Source: Bacillus sp. AFS037270 (GTDB lineage Bacteria > Bacillota > Bacilli > Bacillales_B > DSM-18226). From it: a stretch of DNA of 56,341 nt. This document shows positions 30,718 to 39,333 of the stretch, one piece after another. The stretch spans positions 92,277 to 148,617 of the forward strand of contig NZ_NUNF01000024.1 of NCBI RefSeq assembly GCF_002585305.1. Direction: 5' to 3'. Made by a program: the position numbers and the translations under genes. Positions within the stretch are counted from its first letter, which is position 1. Every line of letters starts with the position of its first letter. The notes beneath the pieces were generated by a model. It ran no database searches. It saw only the letters and a program-made list of their open reading frames with translations, and had not been told where the DNA came from.

Positions 30718-30757
30718 AAGATGCTATATCACCCTGGGAGTGGTGTAGCATCTTTTT
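30718..30757 (+). terminator. Intra-operon terminator after the binding-protein gene
   Basis: AAGATGCTA..ATCACC pairs with GGTG..TAGCATCTT with a one-base bulge, then TTTT. Its place inside an ABC operon suggests partial termination. Confidence 0.75.
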
Positions 30758-30763
30758 AAAATC

Positions 30764-30917
30764 GGCTCTGTTAAACGACATTGTTGTTTTTATACTCTTT
30801 TGATTGGAGCGGAAGGCGCTCGACTCCTGCGGGAGTATGGGGCCGAGGAGGCTCCCCGGCACGCCCGCGGAAAGTGTGCTTCTTTCGCTGCAATCAACAA
30901 CCAAATTTAACAGAGCC
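30764..30917 (+). mobile_element. MITE-like element, copy 1
   Basis: A 154-bp GC-rich element with terminal inverted repeats GGCTCTGTTAAA / TTTAACAGAGCC. The flanking 8-mers TTAAAATC and TTAAAATA match at 7 of 8 bases, consistent with an 8-bp target duplication. It encodes nothing. Internal sequence (GATTGGAGCGGAAGG, CTCGACTCCTGCGGGAGTA, CACGCCCGCGGAAAG) is shared with the inverted copy at 41706-41888. It lies between the binding-protein terminator and the permease ribosome-binding site. Confidence 0.8.
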
Positions 30918-30941
30918 TTAAAATAAAGGAGGTATCAGTTT

Positions 30942-31922
30942 GTGGCCTTTTTGAACCCCGAAACCAAGAAAATCAGTGAAAAAATACAGAGTGTTCCAAG
31001 TACACAGTTATCAAGGAAATCTAGCTTAATGAATGCCTTAAAACGAGACTATCAATTATGGATTATGATCCTGCCAGCTATTGCGGTTATCATTATTTTT
31101 AACTATATCCCCATGTATGGGATCCAGTTAGCCTTCCGTGATTTTGATTTTTCAAAGGGGCTCACGGGTGGGGAATGGCGGGGATTCTATTACTTTGACC
31201 AATTCATCCATAATTACGCTTTCAAGGATTTAATGACAAATACGGTTTTTATTAGTTTAGCATCCATAATCCTAGGGTTTCCTGCCCCGATTATTTTAGC
31301 TTTGATTATTAATCAGGTGGTTTGGAAGAAGTCAAAGAAAACCTTACAAACGACTGTATACTTGCCGCACTTTATCTCAACGGTAGTTATGGTAGGTTTG
31401 TTAAATGTTTTATTGTCTCCTAATACCGGTATTATTGGACATTTAATGAATTCAATCGGCCTTGGGGATATCGATTTATTAGGGTCAACTAAGGCGTTTA
31501 TTCCTGTCTATGTACTTTCTGATATATGGCAGCATTGTGGCTGGAACAGTATTATCTATTTGGCAGCCCTATCAAGTGTAGATCCTCAATTATATGACTC
31601 TGCTAAAATTGATGGAGCAAGCAGATGGCAAACGATTCGGTATGTCGATCTGCCCGCTATTATTCCTACCATGATTATCCTCTTTATTCTTAGTATGGGG
31701 AATGTTCTGAACACAGGATTCGAAAAAGTCTTTTTAATGCAAAATCCATTGAATCTTCCAGTATCTGAGGTTATCGCAACCTATGTCTATAAGATTGGTA
31801 TTATTTCTAACCAATTTAGTTATTCTGCAGCCATCGGATTATTTAATACTCTGATAAATTTTATTTTCTTAATAGGCATGAATTTTATTGCCAAGAGGTT
31901 CTCCAATATCAGCCTGTGGTAA
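30942..31922 (+). CDS. LplB-like carbohydrate ABC transporter permease
   Basis: Membrane subunit (326 aa) with about six transmembrane segments; the first starts at LWIMILPAIAVIIIFNYIPMYGIQLAF, typical of the LplB/YtcP-associated group. The coupling loop is YDSAKIDGASRWQTIRYVDLPAI. The start is GTG with AAAGGAGG upstream, just 24 bp after the MITE-like element, so the ribosome-binding site lies outside the insertion. Forms a transporter with the flanking lipoprotein and permease genes. Confidence 0.88.
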   Translation: MAFLNPETKKISEKIQSVPSTQLSRKSSLMNALKRDYQLWIMILPAIAVIIIFNYIPMYGIQLAFRDFDFSKGLTGGEWRGFYYFDQFIHNYAFKDLMTNTVFISLASIILGFPAPIILALIINQVVWKKSKKTLQTTVYLPHFISTVVMVGLLNVLLSPNTGIIGHLMNSIGLGDIDLLGSTKAFIPVYVLSDIWQHCGWNSIIYLAALSSVDPQLYDSAKIDGASRWQTIRYVDLPAIIPTMIILFILSMGNVLNTGFEKVFLMQNPLNLPVSEVIATYVYKIGIISNQFSYSAAIGLFNTLINFIFLIGMNFIAKRFSNISLW

Positions 31923-32000
31923 TCTTTTAATTCGTTTCAAAAATTGAGCATAATTGGGAATCATCAAATGGCAAACTAACCCCAGTGAGGAGGAAAAGTC

Positions 32001-32900
32001 GTGGGGATTTTTAAAAAAGGTAAATCCACTTCAGATATCATTTTTGATTCTATCATCTTGGTATTATCTGCTTGTGTATTTTTAATCATTGCTTATCCGT
32101 TGTATTTTGTTGTTATTGCCTCTGTCAGTGATTCTACACTTGTTTCAACTGGTCAAGTAACCCTTTTTCCGAAAGGTTTTAGTTTGTTTGGATATAAGGA
32201 AATCTTTCATGATTCAAGAATTTGGGTGGGTTACAAGAATACCATTATTTACACAGTACTAGGAACGTTTGTTAATTTATTGTTTACCTTGCCAGCAGCC
32301 TATGTTCTATCAAGACAGGAATTCAAAGCAAGACGTGTCATCATGATTATTTTCATCATTACTATGTTTTTCAATGGGGGATTAATTCCAACCTATTTGT
32401 TAATGAAAGACTTACATATGACAAATACGATGTGGGTTTTTATCATCCCATTCTCTGTTAATGTATTTAACCTTATTATCACACGAACGTTTTTTGAATC
32501 TTCGCTGCCAAAAGAGCTGTTTGAGGCAGCACAAATGGATGGTTGTACCCATTTTCAATTTTTTGGAAAGGTTGCCTTACCTCTATCAAAAGCGGTTATT
32601 TCAGTTGTCGGACTTTATTATTTAGTTGGGCACTGGAATGACTTCTTTACAGGACTTGTGTACATCCGTGATTACAGTTTGCAGCCGCTTCAAATTGTCC
32701 TTAGAGATATTCTTGTGTCCAACCAAGTCTTCTCTGAAGGTGCAGGATCTGGTGGGGCTGCAGGCGGATACGCCCAAAAATATGCAGACCAAGTGAAATA
32801 TGCTGTTATTATTGTTTCTACTCTACCAATATTACTTGTTTATCCATTTATCCAAAAGTATTTTGAAAAGGGCGTAATGATCGGTTCTGTAAAGGGATGA
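32001..32900 (+). CDS. LplC/YtcP-like carbohydrate ABC transporter permease
   Basis: Second membrane subunit (299 aa), about six segments. The coupling loop reads FEAAQMDGCTHFQFFGKVALPLSKAV, and the protein ends in the family-typical FEKGVMIGSVKG. GTG start with GAGGAGG upstream. No ATP-binding subunit is encoded nearby, so this importer also depends on an ATPase encoded elsewhere. Confidence 0.88.
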   Translation: MGIFKKGKSTSDIIFDSIILVLSACVFLIIAYPLYFVVIASVSDSTLVSTGQVTLFPKGFSLFGYKEIFHDSRIWVGYKNTIIYTVLGTFVNLLFTLPAAYVLSRQEFKARRVIMIIFIITMFFNGGLIPTYLLMKDLHMTNTMWVFIIPFSVNVFNLIITRTFFESSLPKELFEAAQMDGCTHFQFFGKVALPLSKAVISVVGLYYLVGHWNDFFTGLVYIRDYSLQPLQIVLRDILVSNQVFSEGAGSGGAAGGYAQKYADQVKYAVIIVSTLPILLVYPFIQKYFEKGVMIGSVKG

Positions 32901-32940
32901 GACAGAGGTTTAACAAGCACTTGATCAGCATATTGTTATC

Positions 32941-32971
32941 GTATAGCTATCGATTCTATCGATAGCTATAC
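32941..32971 (+). other. Perfect 14-bp hairpin before the GH127-type gene
   Basis: GTATAGCTATCGAT (32941-32954) pairs perfectly with its complement at 32958-32971 around a three-base loop. No T-run follows, so it is more likely an mRNA-stabilising, processing or protein-binding structure than a terminator. Confidence 0.6.
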
Positions 32972-33009
32972 AATTACTATTCTATTTAGACCCTGAAGGA
33001 GAATACATA

Positions 33010-35289
33010 ATGCAAAACGTTACATTATTAGATGGTATTTTTAAAGAGTCACAAGAAAAGGGTAAGGGGTATTTGATTTATCTCGATGTTGATCGTCTGA
33101 TGGCCCCTTGTTATGAAGCAGTTTCACAAACTTCTAAAAAGCCTCGTTACGGCGGCTGGGAATCGACGCCGATAAGTGGCCATTCGATTGGTCATTGGCT
33201 TTCAGCAGCAGCTACAATGTATGCCGTAACAAGAGATGAAGTATTATTAAGTAAAATGGAGTATGCAGTGAATGAACTAGCCTATGTACAAAGCCTTGAT
33301 GAACATGGATATGTCAGTGGTTTCCCGCGAACATATTTCGATAAGGTTTTCACAGGGGATTTTGAGGTGGAGAATTTTAGTTTAGCTGGCGGATGGGTCC
33401 CTTGGTATAGCATTCATAAGATTTATGCTGGACTTATTGATGTTTATACGCTAACAGGTAATCAAAAAGCGCTTGACGTTGTTACTAAGCTGGCAGATTG
33501 GGCCAAAAAAGGGACGGACAATCTTAGTGATGAGCAGTTCCAACGGATGCTTATTTGCGAACATGGTGGTATGAATGAGGCAATGGCCGATCTCTATACC
33601 ATTACTAAAAATGAAGATTATTTAAAGCTTGCGATCAGATTTTGCCACAATGCAATCTTGGAGCCTCTTTCAAGAGATGTGGACGAACTAGAAGGAAAAC
33701 ATGCCAATACACAAATTCCAAAAGTAATTGGGGCGGCTTCGCTATATGAGATTACTGGGAATGAGGAGTACAAGAACATGGCGGAGTTCTTCTGGAATGA
33801 AGTAACCAAAAACCGTTCTTATATTATTGGCGGAAATAGTATTGGAGAACATTTTGGTCCTATTAATAAGGAAACACTTGGGATCACAACTGCAGAGACT
33901 TGTAATACCTACAATATGTTGAAACTTACAGAGCACTTATTCGCTTGGGATCATAAGAGTGAATATATGGATTACTATGAAAGGGCCCTATACAATCATA
34001 TCCTTGCCTCACAGGACCCTGAATCCGGAATGAAGACCTATTTTGTAAGTACACAGCCAGGTCATTTTAAAATCTATTGTTCACACGATAATTCTTTCTG
34101 GTGCTGCACGGGGACAGGAATGGAAAATCCTGCTCGTTATACAAGAAATATTTTCTATAAAGATCATGAAGATTTATATGTTAATTTATTCATTTCTTCT
34201 GAACTAGTAATAGAAGAAAAGAAGATAAAACTAAAACAAGAAACAGATTTCCCAAGGTCAAATCATGTGCGGGTATCTTTTGAAGAAGCGAAAGACGCAT
34301 CCCTAAATGTCCATATCCGGGTTCCATATTGGGTGAATGGAGACATAGCCCTCTCGGTTAATGGTGTTAAAGTAGATGCTACTGCAAAAAATGGTTATCT
34401 TGTGATAGGGGGAAATTGGAGTGCAGGAGATACGATTGAATTTTCACTTCCAATTGGTCTTCATACTTATACCGCTAAAGATAATCCAACAAAAGTTGGA
34501 ATTATGTACGGGCCGGTAGTATTGGCCGGGGCACTGGGCAAAGAGAACTTCCCAGAAACCGATATCTTAGAAGATCACTTAAAATTAAATAACTATCCAT
34601 TAATAGATGTGCCAAGTCTGGTTGCTGACAAAGAAAATTTGACTGACTGGATTAAGCCTGTTGAGGGAGAACCATTGGTGTTTGAAACTACAGAAGTCGG
34701 CCAGCCTGGTAATAGGAAAGTGAGCCTTATTCCGTTTTACGATCTGCATCATCAGCGTTATACCTTATATTGGAATCTAATGGATGAAGAAGCCTATAAA
34801 ACGTTTGTAGATAAAGAAAAAGAGGAACTTGAAAGGTTAAGAGCAATTACTGTGGATGTGGTGCAGCCAGGTGAACAGCAGCCTGAGATTGAACATGGTG
34901 TACAAAGCAGCAATTCTAACACAGGTTATTTTAACGAGGTAGAAAGATCATGGCGCGACAGCCGCGGTGAAGGATTTTTCAGTTATCAAATGCAAGTGGA
35001 GCCAGAAAAGCAAATGTATTTGCAAGTAACTTATTTTGGTAGGGATAAGACGCTCTTTACAGAGGGTAAAATTTTTAAACGTGAATTTGCTATTCTTATT
35101 GATGGTCAATTAATTGCTACTCAAAAACTTGAGGGAAATCATGCCGATGGCCTTGTTGATATGTACTATGAGATTCCCTTAAGTTTGACAAAAGAAAAGC
35201 AAAAAGTAGAAGTTAAATTCCAATCTAGTGCAGGAAATGCAGCAGGCGGGGTCTATGGGGTTAGAACGGTAAACTCTAACTTGTCTTAA
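33010..35289 (+). CDS. GH127/GH146-type beta-L-arabinofuranosidase
   Basis: Cytoplasmic (no signal peptide) glycosidase of 759 aa, formerly DUF1680, releasing beta-linked L-arabinofuranose as found on plant extensins and arabinans. The (alpha/alpha)6 barrel spans about 1-430. Family zinc ligands and nucleophile map to Glu296 and Cys298 in AETCNTYN and Cys365-Cys366 in FWCCTGTGMEN; by comparison with Bifidobacterium HypBA1, Cys365 would be the nucleophile. Beta-sandwich domains follow, the last (about 640-755) resembling DUF6805. The GH127 versus GH146 assignment is not certain. AAGGAG precedes the ATG; ABC importer genes lie upstream. Confidence 0.88.
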   Translation: MQNVTLLDGIFKESQEKGKGYLIYLDVDRLMAPCYEAVSQTSKKPRYGGWESTPISGHSIGHWLSAAATMYAVTRDEVLLSKMEYAVNELAYVQSLDEHGYVSGFPRTYFDKVFTGDFEVENFSLAGGWVPWYSIHKIYAGLIDVYTLTGNQKALDVVTKLADWAKKGTDNLSDEQFQRMLICEHGGMNEAMADLYTITKNEDYLKLAIRFCHNAILEPLSRDVDELEGKHANTQIPKVIGAASLYEITGNEEYKNMAEFFWNEVTKNRSYIIGGNSIGEHFGPINKETLGITTAETCNTYNMLKLTEHLFAWDHKSEYMDYYERALYNHILASQDPESGMKTYFVSTQPGHFKIYCSHDNSFWCCTGTGMENPARYTRNIFYKDHEDLYVNLFISSELVIEEKKIKLKQETDFPRSNHVRVSFEEAKDASLNVHIRVPYWVNGDIALSVNGVKVDATAKNGYLVIGGNWSAGDTIEFSLPIGLHTYTAKDNPTKVGIMYGPVVLAGALGKENFPETDILEDHLKLNNYPLIDVPSLVADKENLTDWIKPVEGEPLVFETTEVGQPGNRKVSLIPFYDLHHQRYTLYWNLMDEEAYKTFVDKEKEELERLRAITVDVVQPGEQQPEIEHGVQSSNSNTGYFNEVERSWRDSRGEGFFSYQMQVEPEKQMYLQVTYFGRDKTLFTEGKIFKREFAILIDGQLIATQKLEGNHADGLVDMYYEIPLSLTKEKQKVEVKFQSSAGNAAGGVYGVRTVNSNLS

Positions 35290-35337
35290 AAGTAGGAGAA
35301 TCAATATAAAAACTTTTAATAGAATTGGGTGGTAGAA

Positions 35338-35979
35338 TTGAATATATTAGATACCAGATTTTACGCGGTAGTTGATCGATTTTCCAATCTTTTTATATTA
35401 AATATCTTTTGGATTCTTTCTTGCCTTCCCATTGTTACCATAGTACCTGCAACAACAGCCATGTTTAGTGTTGTCCGGCAATGGCAGCTGCATCAGGATA
35501 CGAGTGTAGTTAGAAATTACTTCAGATACTTTAGAGAAAACTTTAAACATAGTTTTATCATCGGCCTAATCTGGATGGCCATTTCCTTATTATTGTATTT
35601 CAATTATTTTTATCTAAATCAAGACCAAACTGGGGCCAGATTCATTATATTGGTGCCTTTATTATTAATAAGCCTATTGTTTACAGGTACTTCAGCCTAT
35701 TTGTTTTCAGTCATGTCCCATTATGAAATAACTTGGAAGCGAGCCATTACCAGTTCCTTTTTTATGGCGATTGCAAACTTTCCAATTACCTTATTCATTA
35801 TTGGGGTGTTTGTCCTACTTGTAGTTGTATTAATGTACCTGCCTGTTTTTACTTTAATTCTGTTTAGTATTGGAGCATATATTAATTTTTCCCTGTGTAA
35901 CCGTGTCTTTCAAAAAATGGAGCTTTCCGGTGTTAGTGATCATTTGTCTAAAATGAGTAAAAAAAATAAGCCCCTATAG
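35338..35979 (+). CDS. YesL-like (DUF624) membrane protein
   Basis: Small integral membrane protein (213 aa) with about five hydrophobic segments, beginning LDTRFYAVVDRFSNLFILNIFWILSCLPIVTIVPATTAMF, the YesL family signature. Its function is unknown; the family is commonly encoded with LplABC/YtcP-type sugar importers, as here. I prefer TTG 35338, preceded by GGGTGG, over GTG 35329, which has no site. It ends region 2, followed by a strong terminator. Confidence 0.82.
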   Translation: MNILDTRFYAVVDRFSNLFILNIFWILSCLPIVTIVPATTAMFSVVRQWQLHQDTSVVRNYFRYFRENFKHSFIIGLIWMAISLLLYFNYFYLNQDQTGARFIILVPLLLISLLFTGTSAYLFSVMSHYEITWKRAITSSFFMAIANFPITLFIIGVFVLLVVVLMYLPVFTLILFSIGAYINFSLCNRVFQKMELSGVSDHLSKMSKKNKPL

Positions 35980-36016
35980 AAAAGAAGCATTCGCCATATG
36001 ACGAATGCTTCTTTTC
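35979..36016 (+). terminator. Terminator after the YesL-like gene
   Basis: A 15-bp perfect stem, GAAAAGAAGCATTCG paired with CGAATGCTTCTTTTC, begins at the last base of the stop codon. Confidence 0.88.
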
Positions 36017-36119
36017 ATTTGTGGAGTCAAACTGTTTTATTTGCATTATCGTTTTAGTTTAGTAAAATTTAATGGTATAGGATGTTAAAAGTAGTAGTGA
36101 AAGATAAAGGAGTTTATAT

Positions 36120-36833
36120 ATGGCTAATAAAAAGAAAAACGAGAAAAGTGGAAGTAATTCATCAGCAAAGTTTACCTTTTGGGTGATTGGACTAGTGGTG
36201 GTCTGTCTTGCAGCGTTTATATTTTTTGGTAATCATAACAAAAAACAAGAAACGTCGGAAGTAAGTAAAATTGATTATACGAATCAGCCTTATCTTGGAG
36301 AAAAGACCGCACCAGTATCGATTATTGAATTTGGCGATTATAAATGTCCAAATTGTAAGAACTTTGCCACCAATGTGGTACCTGTTATTGAAAAAGAGTT
36401 GGTTGACACCGGAAAAGCTAAATTTTATTTTATGAACGATTCCTTCATTAATACAGATTCGATTCGTTCCGCTAAATTCGCTGAATCGGTCTTTAAGGAA
36501 TTGGGGAATAAGACATTTTGGAAATTCCATGAACTCCTTTATAAAAAACAACCAGAGGATTCAAAATATGAGAAAATGGATGTGTTTACCGAAGAATTCT
36601 TAACTAGTACGTTGAAAGAGGTAGCTAGTGACGCAGAAGTAGAAAAGGTTGTGAAAAACTTCCAGGCAAAAGGTTCTGAGGATGACTGGCAAAAGGATAT
36701 GGATTACGCTGAAAAATTGGGTGTAACAGGTACCCCAACCATTTTTGTCAATGGGGAAATGTTTAAAGGTCAAACCATTGATGACTTGAAGAAAATGGTA
36801 GATGAAGCGGCAAAGGGGAGCAAGAATGAATAA
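36120..36833 (+). CDS. bdbD: Membrane-anchored thiol-disulfide oxidoreductase BdbD
   Basis: DsbA-type oxidase (237 aa) that introduces disulfides into exported proteins on the outer face of the membrane. A signal-anchor covers about residues 18-37. The thioredoxin fold has active site Cys76-Pro-Asn-Cys79 in FGDYKCPNCKNF and a cis-proline loop in GVTGTPTIFVNG near the C-terminus. AAGGAG precedes the ATG. The stop codon overlaps the bdbC start, indicating coupled translation with its quinone-linked partner. Confidence 0.9.
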   Translation: MANKKKNEKSGSNSSAKFTFWVIGLVVVCLAAFIFFGNHNKKQETSEVSKIDYTNQPYLGEKTAPVSIIEFGDYKCPNCKNFATNVVPVIEKELVDTGKAKFYFMNDSFINTDSIRSAKFAESVFKELGNKTFWKFHELLYKKQPEDSKYEKMDVFTEEFLTSTLKEVASDAEVEKVVKNFQAKGSEDDWQKDMDYAEKLGVTGTPTIFVNGEMFKGQTIDDLKKMVDEAAKGSKNE

Positions 36834-37233
36834 GCCTTTGCTGCTTGCATGGCTTGCTGCGATTATTGCTACACTTGGCAGTCTATATTTTAGCGAAGTC
36901 ATGCACTTCATCCCTTGTATGCTTTGCTGGTACCAAAGAATCTTTATGTATCCGTTAGCCATTATTTTGGGCATCGCCTTTTATCGTAATGACCAAGGAA
37001 TTTATCGGTATGTTCTTCCACTATCCATTATTGGGATGCTTATTTCAGGATATCATACGCTATTGCAAAAGCTCCCGTATTTACAGCAATTTGAAATGTG
37101 TACAACCGGTGTACCCTGTTCCAAGGATTACATAAACTGGCTTGGGTTTATTACAATTCCGTTGTTGGCGTTTATTGCTTTTACGATTATAACTGTCAGC
37201 TTACTAATTCTTGCCCGCAGGCAAAGAGCTTAA
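36826..37233 (+). CDS. bdbC: Quinone-linked disulfide oxidoreductase BdbC (DsbB-like)
   Basis: Four-helix membrane protein (135 aa) that re-oxidises BdbD and passes electrons to quinone. The first redox pair is Cys31-Met-Leu-Cys34 in FIPCMLCWYQR, and the second is Cys92 and Cys98 in MCTTGVPCSKDY. I choose ATG 36826, overlapping the end of bdbD by 8 bp and preceded by AAAGGGG; an upstream in-frame start at 36802 would add a hydrophilic extension. Confidence 0.92.
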   Translation: MNKPLLLAWLAAIIATLGSLYFSEVMHFIPCMLCWYQRIFMYPLAIILGIAFYRNDQGIYRYVLPLSIIGMLISGYHTLLQKLPYLQQFEMCTTGVPCSKDYINWLGFITIPLLAFIAFTIITVSLLILARRQRA

Positions 37234-37242
37234 TGGAATAAT

Positions 37243-37282
37243 AAAAAGGAGCGAAAAAATTATTTTTTTCGCTCCTTTTTTC
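37243..37282. terminator. Terminator after bdbDC
   Basis: A long perfect stem, AAAAAGGAGCGAAAAAA paired with its complement across TTAT, with A- and T-runs at the ends. It also lies downstream of the small minus-strand YjcZ-type gene. Confidence 0.9.
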
Positions 37283-37303
37283 TTAGAAGGTTTTAATCAA
37301 AAA

Positions 37304-37387
37304 TTAGTACATCCAAGATGCACCGATGATGATTAAAAGAATGAACAATACAACGATTAACGCGAAGCTGTTATTGTGTCCGCTCAT
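37304..37387 (-). CDS. YjcZ-type small spore/membrane peptide
   Basis: A 27-residue ORF reading MSGHNNSFALIVVLFILL then IIIGASWMY in frame: a short polar N-terminus and one hydrophobic helix. This matches the YjcZ family of sporulation peptides (MSG...FALIVVLFILLIIVG). AAAGGAGGTGG lies six bases before the ATG, a very strong site that supports a real gene. Families of these peptides occur in spore-forming Bacillaceae; exact role is unknown. Confidence 0.88.
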   Translation of the reverse strand: MSGHNNSFALIVVLFILLIIIGASWMY

Positions 37388-37480
37388 AGTAATCCACCTC
37401 CTTTGTCGATGTATTATAAGTTATGTAGAAGCAAGATAAGTTGAAATGGACAAGTGCATAGAAATAGAAATTTTAACAAT

Positions 37481-37516
37481 AAAAAGGCTGGCCCTAAATA
37501 GATTGGGTCAGCCTTT
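37481..37516 (-). terminator. Terminator of the TPR-like lipoprotein gene
   Basis: On the minus strand AAAGGCTGACCC pairs with GGGCCAGCCTTT (one G-U pair) and is followed by TTTATTGTT. Confidence 0.8.
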
Positions 37517-37527
37517 AGTGTATTTTT

Positions 37528-38382
37528 CTAATTCATTGCGTCATAGACAGTCTTCGTTTGTTTGTTCACGCCATACCAACCCCAAGTAGCAGTGTGACCT
37601 TCTCCTGTGCTGGGATTATCAATGACAAATTCATAAACTTTGATTATATAATCACCGTTTTCTGCATCATGATAATAAACAATTTTTACGTTTTGGTTGG
37701 ATTTAATTTTAAGATGTTCTTTAACAAGCTGCACAGCCTGCTCGCTGGTAAGCGGTTTGCTTGCCTCTGCTTGTTTCTGCTTTTCCTCAGTTTCTTTTTG
37801 TTTTGCTTCTTCTTGTTGCGCTTGTTTTTCCTGCACTAAGGCAGTTTCCTTTTTCGTTGCTTCGGTTAAAAGCTCTGAAGCATCTTTGGACATTAATTCG
37901 AGGTCACTGACTTCAGGTAAGTCAGTTGTTTCGGTGATTCCCTTAAATACTTCCGCGGCTTGATCGTACTGCCCGCCCTCAAACAGTGTTTTCCCTTTGA
38001 CCATTTGTTCCTTCATCGTTTCCGAAACTGTTTTTGCTCGTTTAACCTCAGCTAAAAGTGTATTGGCTTGTTTCTCAATTTTTGCACTTGAATTTTTCAT
38101 AGCTTTATCTTTTAACAGTTTTTGAATCGAATCAATCGCAGTGTCAAATTCTCCATCATGATAGAGTTGTTGGCTGTCTACTAATGTCTTAGCGATATGA
38201 AGATAGTTTTGTGCATCTTGTGTGTCTTTTTCTTCTATTGCATTTTCAAGTTTATTGATCGCCTGAACATAGTCTCCCTTTTCTAGTGCTGCTTTTCCGG
38301 CGTCCATACTTTCGGTGTACGCTTTTGGTGTACAGGCAGCAAGAATAAGTGCCGTTAGAATAAGAAGGATGATACGTTTCAT
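37528..38382 (-). CDS. TPR-like lipoprotein of unknown function
   Basis: Membrane-anchored extracytoplasmic protein (284 aa). The signal peptide ends LILAAC with Cys17 as the lipidated residue. Residues 25-60 and 70-150 look like tetratricopeptide-type helix pairs (GKAALEKGDYVQAINKLENAIEEKD; GKTLFEGGQYDQAAEVFKGI). A Lys/Gln/Glu-rich coiled-coil segment follows (about 178-208), then a C-terminal globular domain (about 210-284) ending GEGHTATWGWYGVNKQTKTVYDAMN. I do not know a specific function. The gene is alone between two terminators. Confidence 0.75.
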   Translation of the reverse strand: MKRIILLILTALILAACTPKAYTESMDAGKAALEKGDYVQAINKLENAIEEKDTQDAQNYLHIAKTLVDSQQLYHDGEFDTAIDSIQKLLKDKAMKNSSAKIEKQANTLLAEVKRAKTVSETMKEQMVKGKTLFEGGQYDQAAEVFKGITETTDLPEVSDLELMSKDASELLTEATKKETALVQEKQAQQEEAKQKETEEKQKQAEASKPLTSEQAVQLVKEHLKIKSNQNVKIVYYHDAENGDYIIKVYEFVIDNPSTGEGHTATWGWYGVNKQTKTVYDAMN

Positions 38383-38474
38383 AGATATTCCCCCAGTAAA
38401 TCCTTGAATTGTGTATTTAAAATTGTACAGTTTACGACAGATTCTGACAATAGGGGACCTATTATAAATAAGAA

Positions 38475-38507
38475 TAGAAAAAAGTCCAACAGTTTAACTG
38501 TTGGACT
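38475..38507 (-). terminator. Terminator of the dps-like gene
   Basis: AGTCCAACAGT and its complement form an 11-bp stem around TTA; on the minus strand TTTTTTC follows. Confidence 0.85.
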
Positions 38508-38514
38508 CATAGCT

Positions 38515-38961
38515 TTAAATGGATTTCCCTAGGAATGCGTTCAGCATCCATACATGTTTTTCTAATCCGGAATGAATAGCAAGGAGCATATCTCCGGTTG
38601 TTTCGTCATCTAATTGTCCAGCAAGGCTCATGCCTTCCTTTAGTTCTCCAATAATAATCGAGAAGTCATTAATGATGGATTGAACCATTTCTTCGGCAGG
38701 TTCGCTGCCAGATGCTTCACGAATCGAGGATAGTTCTAGGCATTCTTTCATTGTTGCAACAGGATTACCTCCAATGGCCAGTAACCGCTCTGCTAATTCA
38801 TCCACATGAAGGCCTGCTTCATTATAGAATTCTTCAAACTTAGCGTGCAGCGTAAAGAATTGCCCGCCTTTTACGTACCAATGATAGTTATGTAACTTCA
38901 TATACAATACAGACCAATTGGCAATTTGCTTATTTAGGACGTTCACTAACTGATTTTCCAC
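38515..38961 (-). CDS. dps: Dps-family ferritin-like protein
   Basis: Four-helix-bundle protein (148 aa) that stores iron by oxidising Fe2+ with peroxide and may shield DNA. The intersubunit ferroxidase site is visible: His in HNYHWYVKG, then His/Glu-Asp-like ligands in [26 protein letters not shown]. Length and sequence fit Dps/MrgA of Firmicutes. I looked for a PerR box upstream and did not find a convincing one. Confidence 0.92.
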   Translation of the reverse strand: MENQLVNVLNKQIANWSVLYMKLHNYHWYVKGGQFFTLHAKFEEFYNEAGLHVDELAERLLAIGGNPVATMKECLELSSIREASGSEPAEEMVQSIINDFSIIIGELKEGMSLAGQLDDETTGDMLLAIHSGLEKHVWMLNAFLGKSI

Positions 38962-39333
38962 TATATAAATCCTCCTTCAATATGGCTTCACTATTATTAT
39001 TACCAAAACTAAAAAGAAAATCCTGCCAATTCCAATAGTTTTGATGGCAATTTTGTGAAAAAGTTACTCTAAATAGGCTTTTATACAGAATTCCTTTTAA
39101 TATGGTTTGTTACAGCTTGAAATCTTTGTAAAGATAGGTCCATCTTTTTCCTTAGTTAGATATTATTTGATAATTTTTTACGATGGATAAATTTAACTAA
39201 TTATAGTTTACTTGTTTTGTAGCAAGGGTTAGAAGGGTTGATATTAAATTACCAAACTTTGGGCAATGAACGAGTATATTACATCTGATAGCCTGTTAGT
39301 AGACCAAAAACGACTACTAGGAGGAACAAATAC
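38962..39333. promoter_or_regulatory. Divergent region between dps and the wall-hydrolase gene
   Basis: A 372-bp AT-rich gap holding the two outward promoters by position. I could not assign either one confidently and saw no repeats, RNA gene or small ORF with a good ribosome-binding site. Confidence 0.35.

Noticed and set aside
30644..30904. 86-codon minus-strand ORF over the first MITE-like element
   Set aside because: Same element, opposite strand of a real operon, no ribosome-binding site.
38962..39060. PerR box upstream of the dps-like gene
   Set aside because: AT-rich ATTATTATTA sequence has no good match to TTATAAT-N-ATTATAA.
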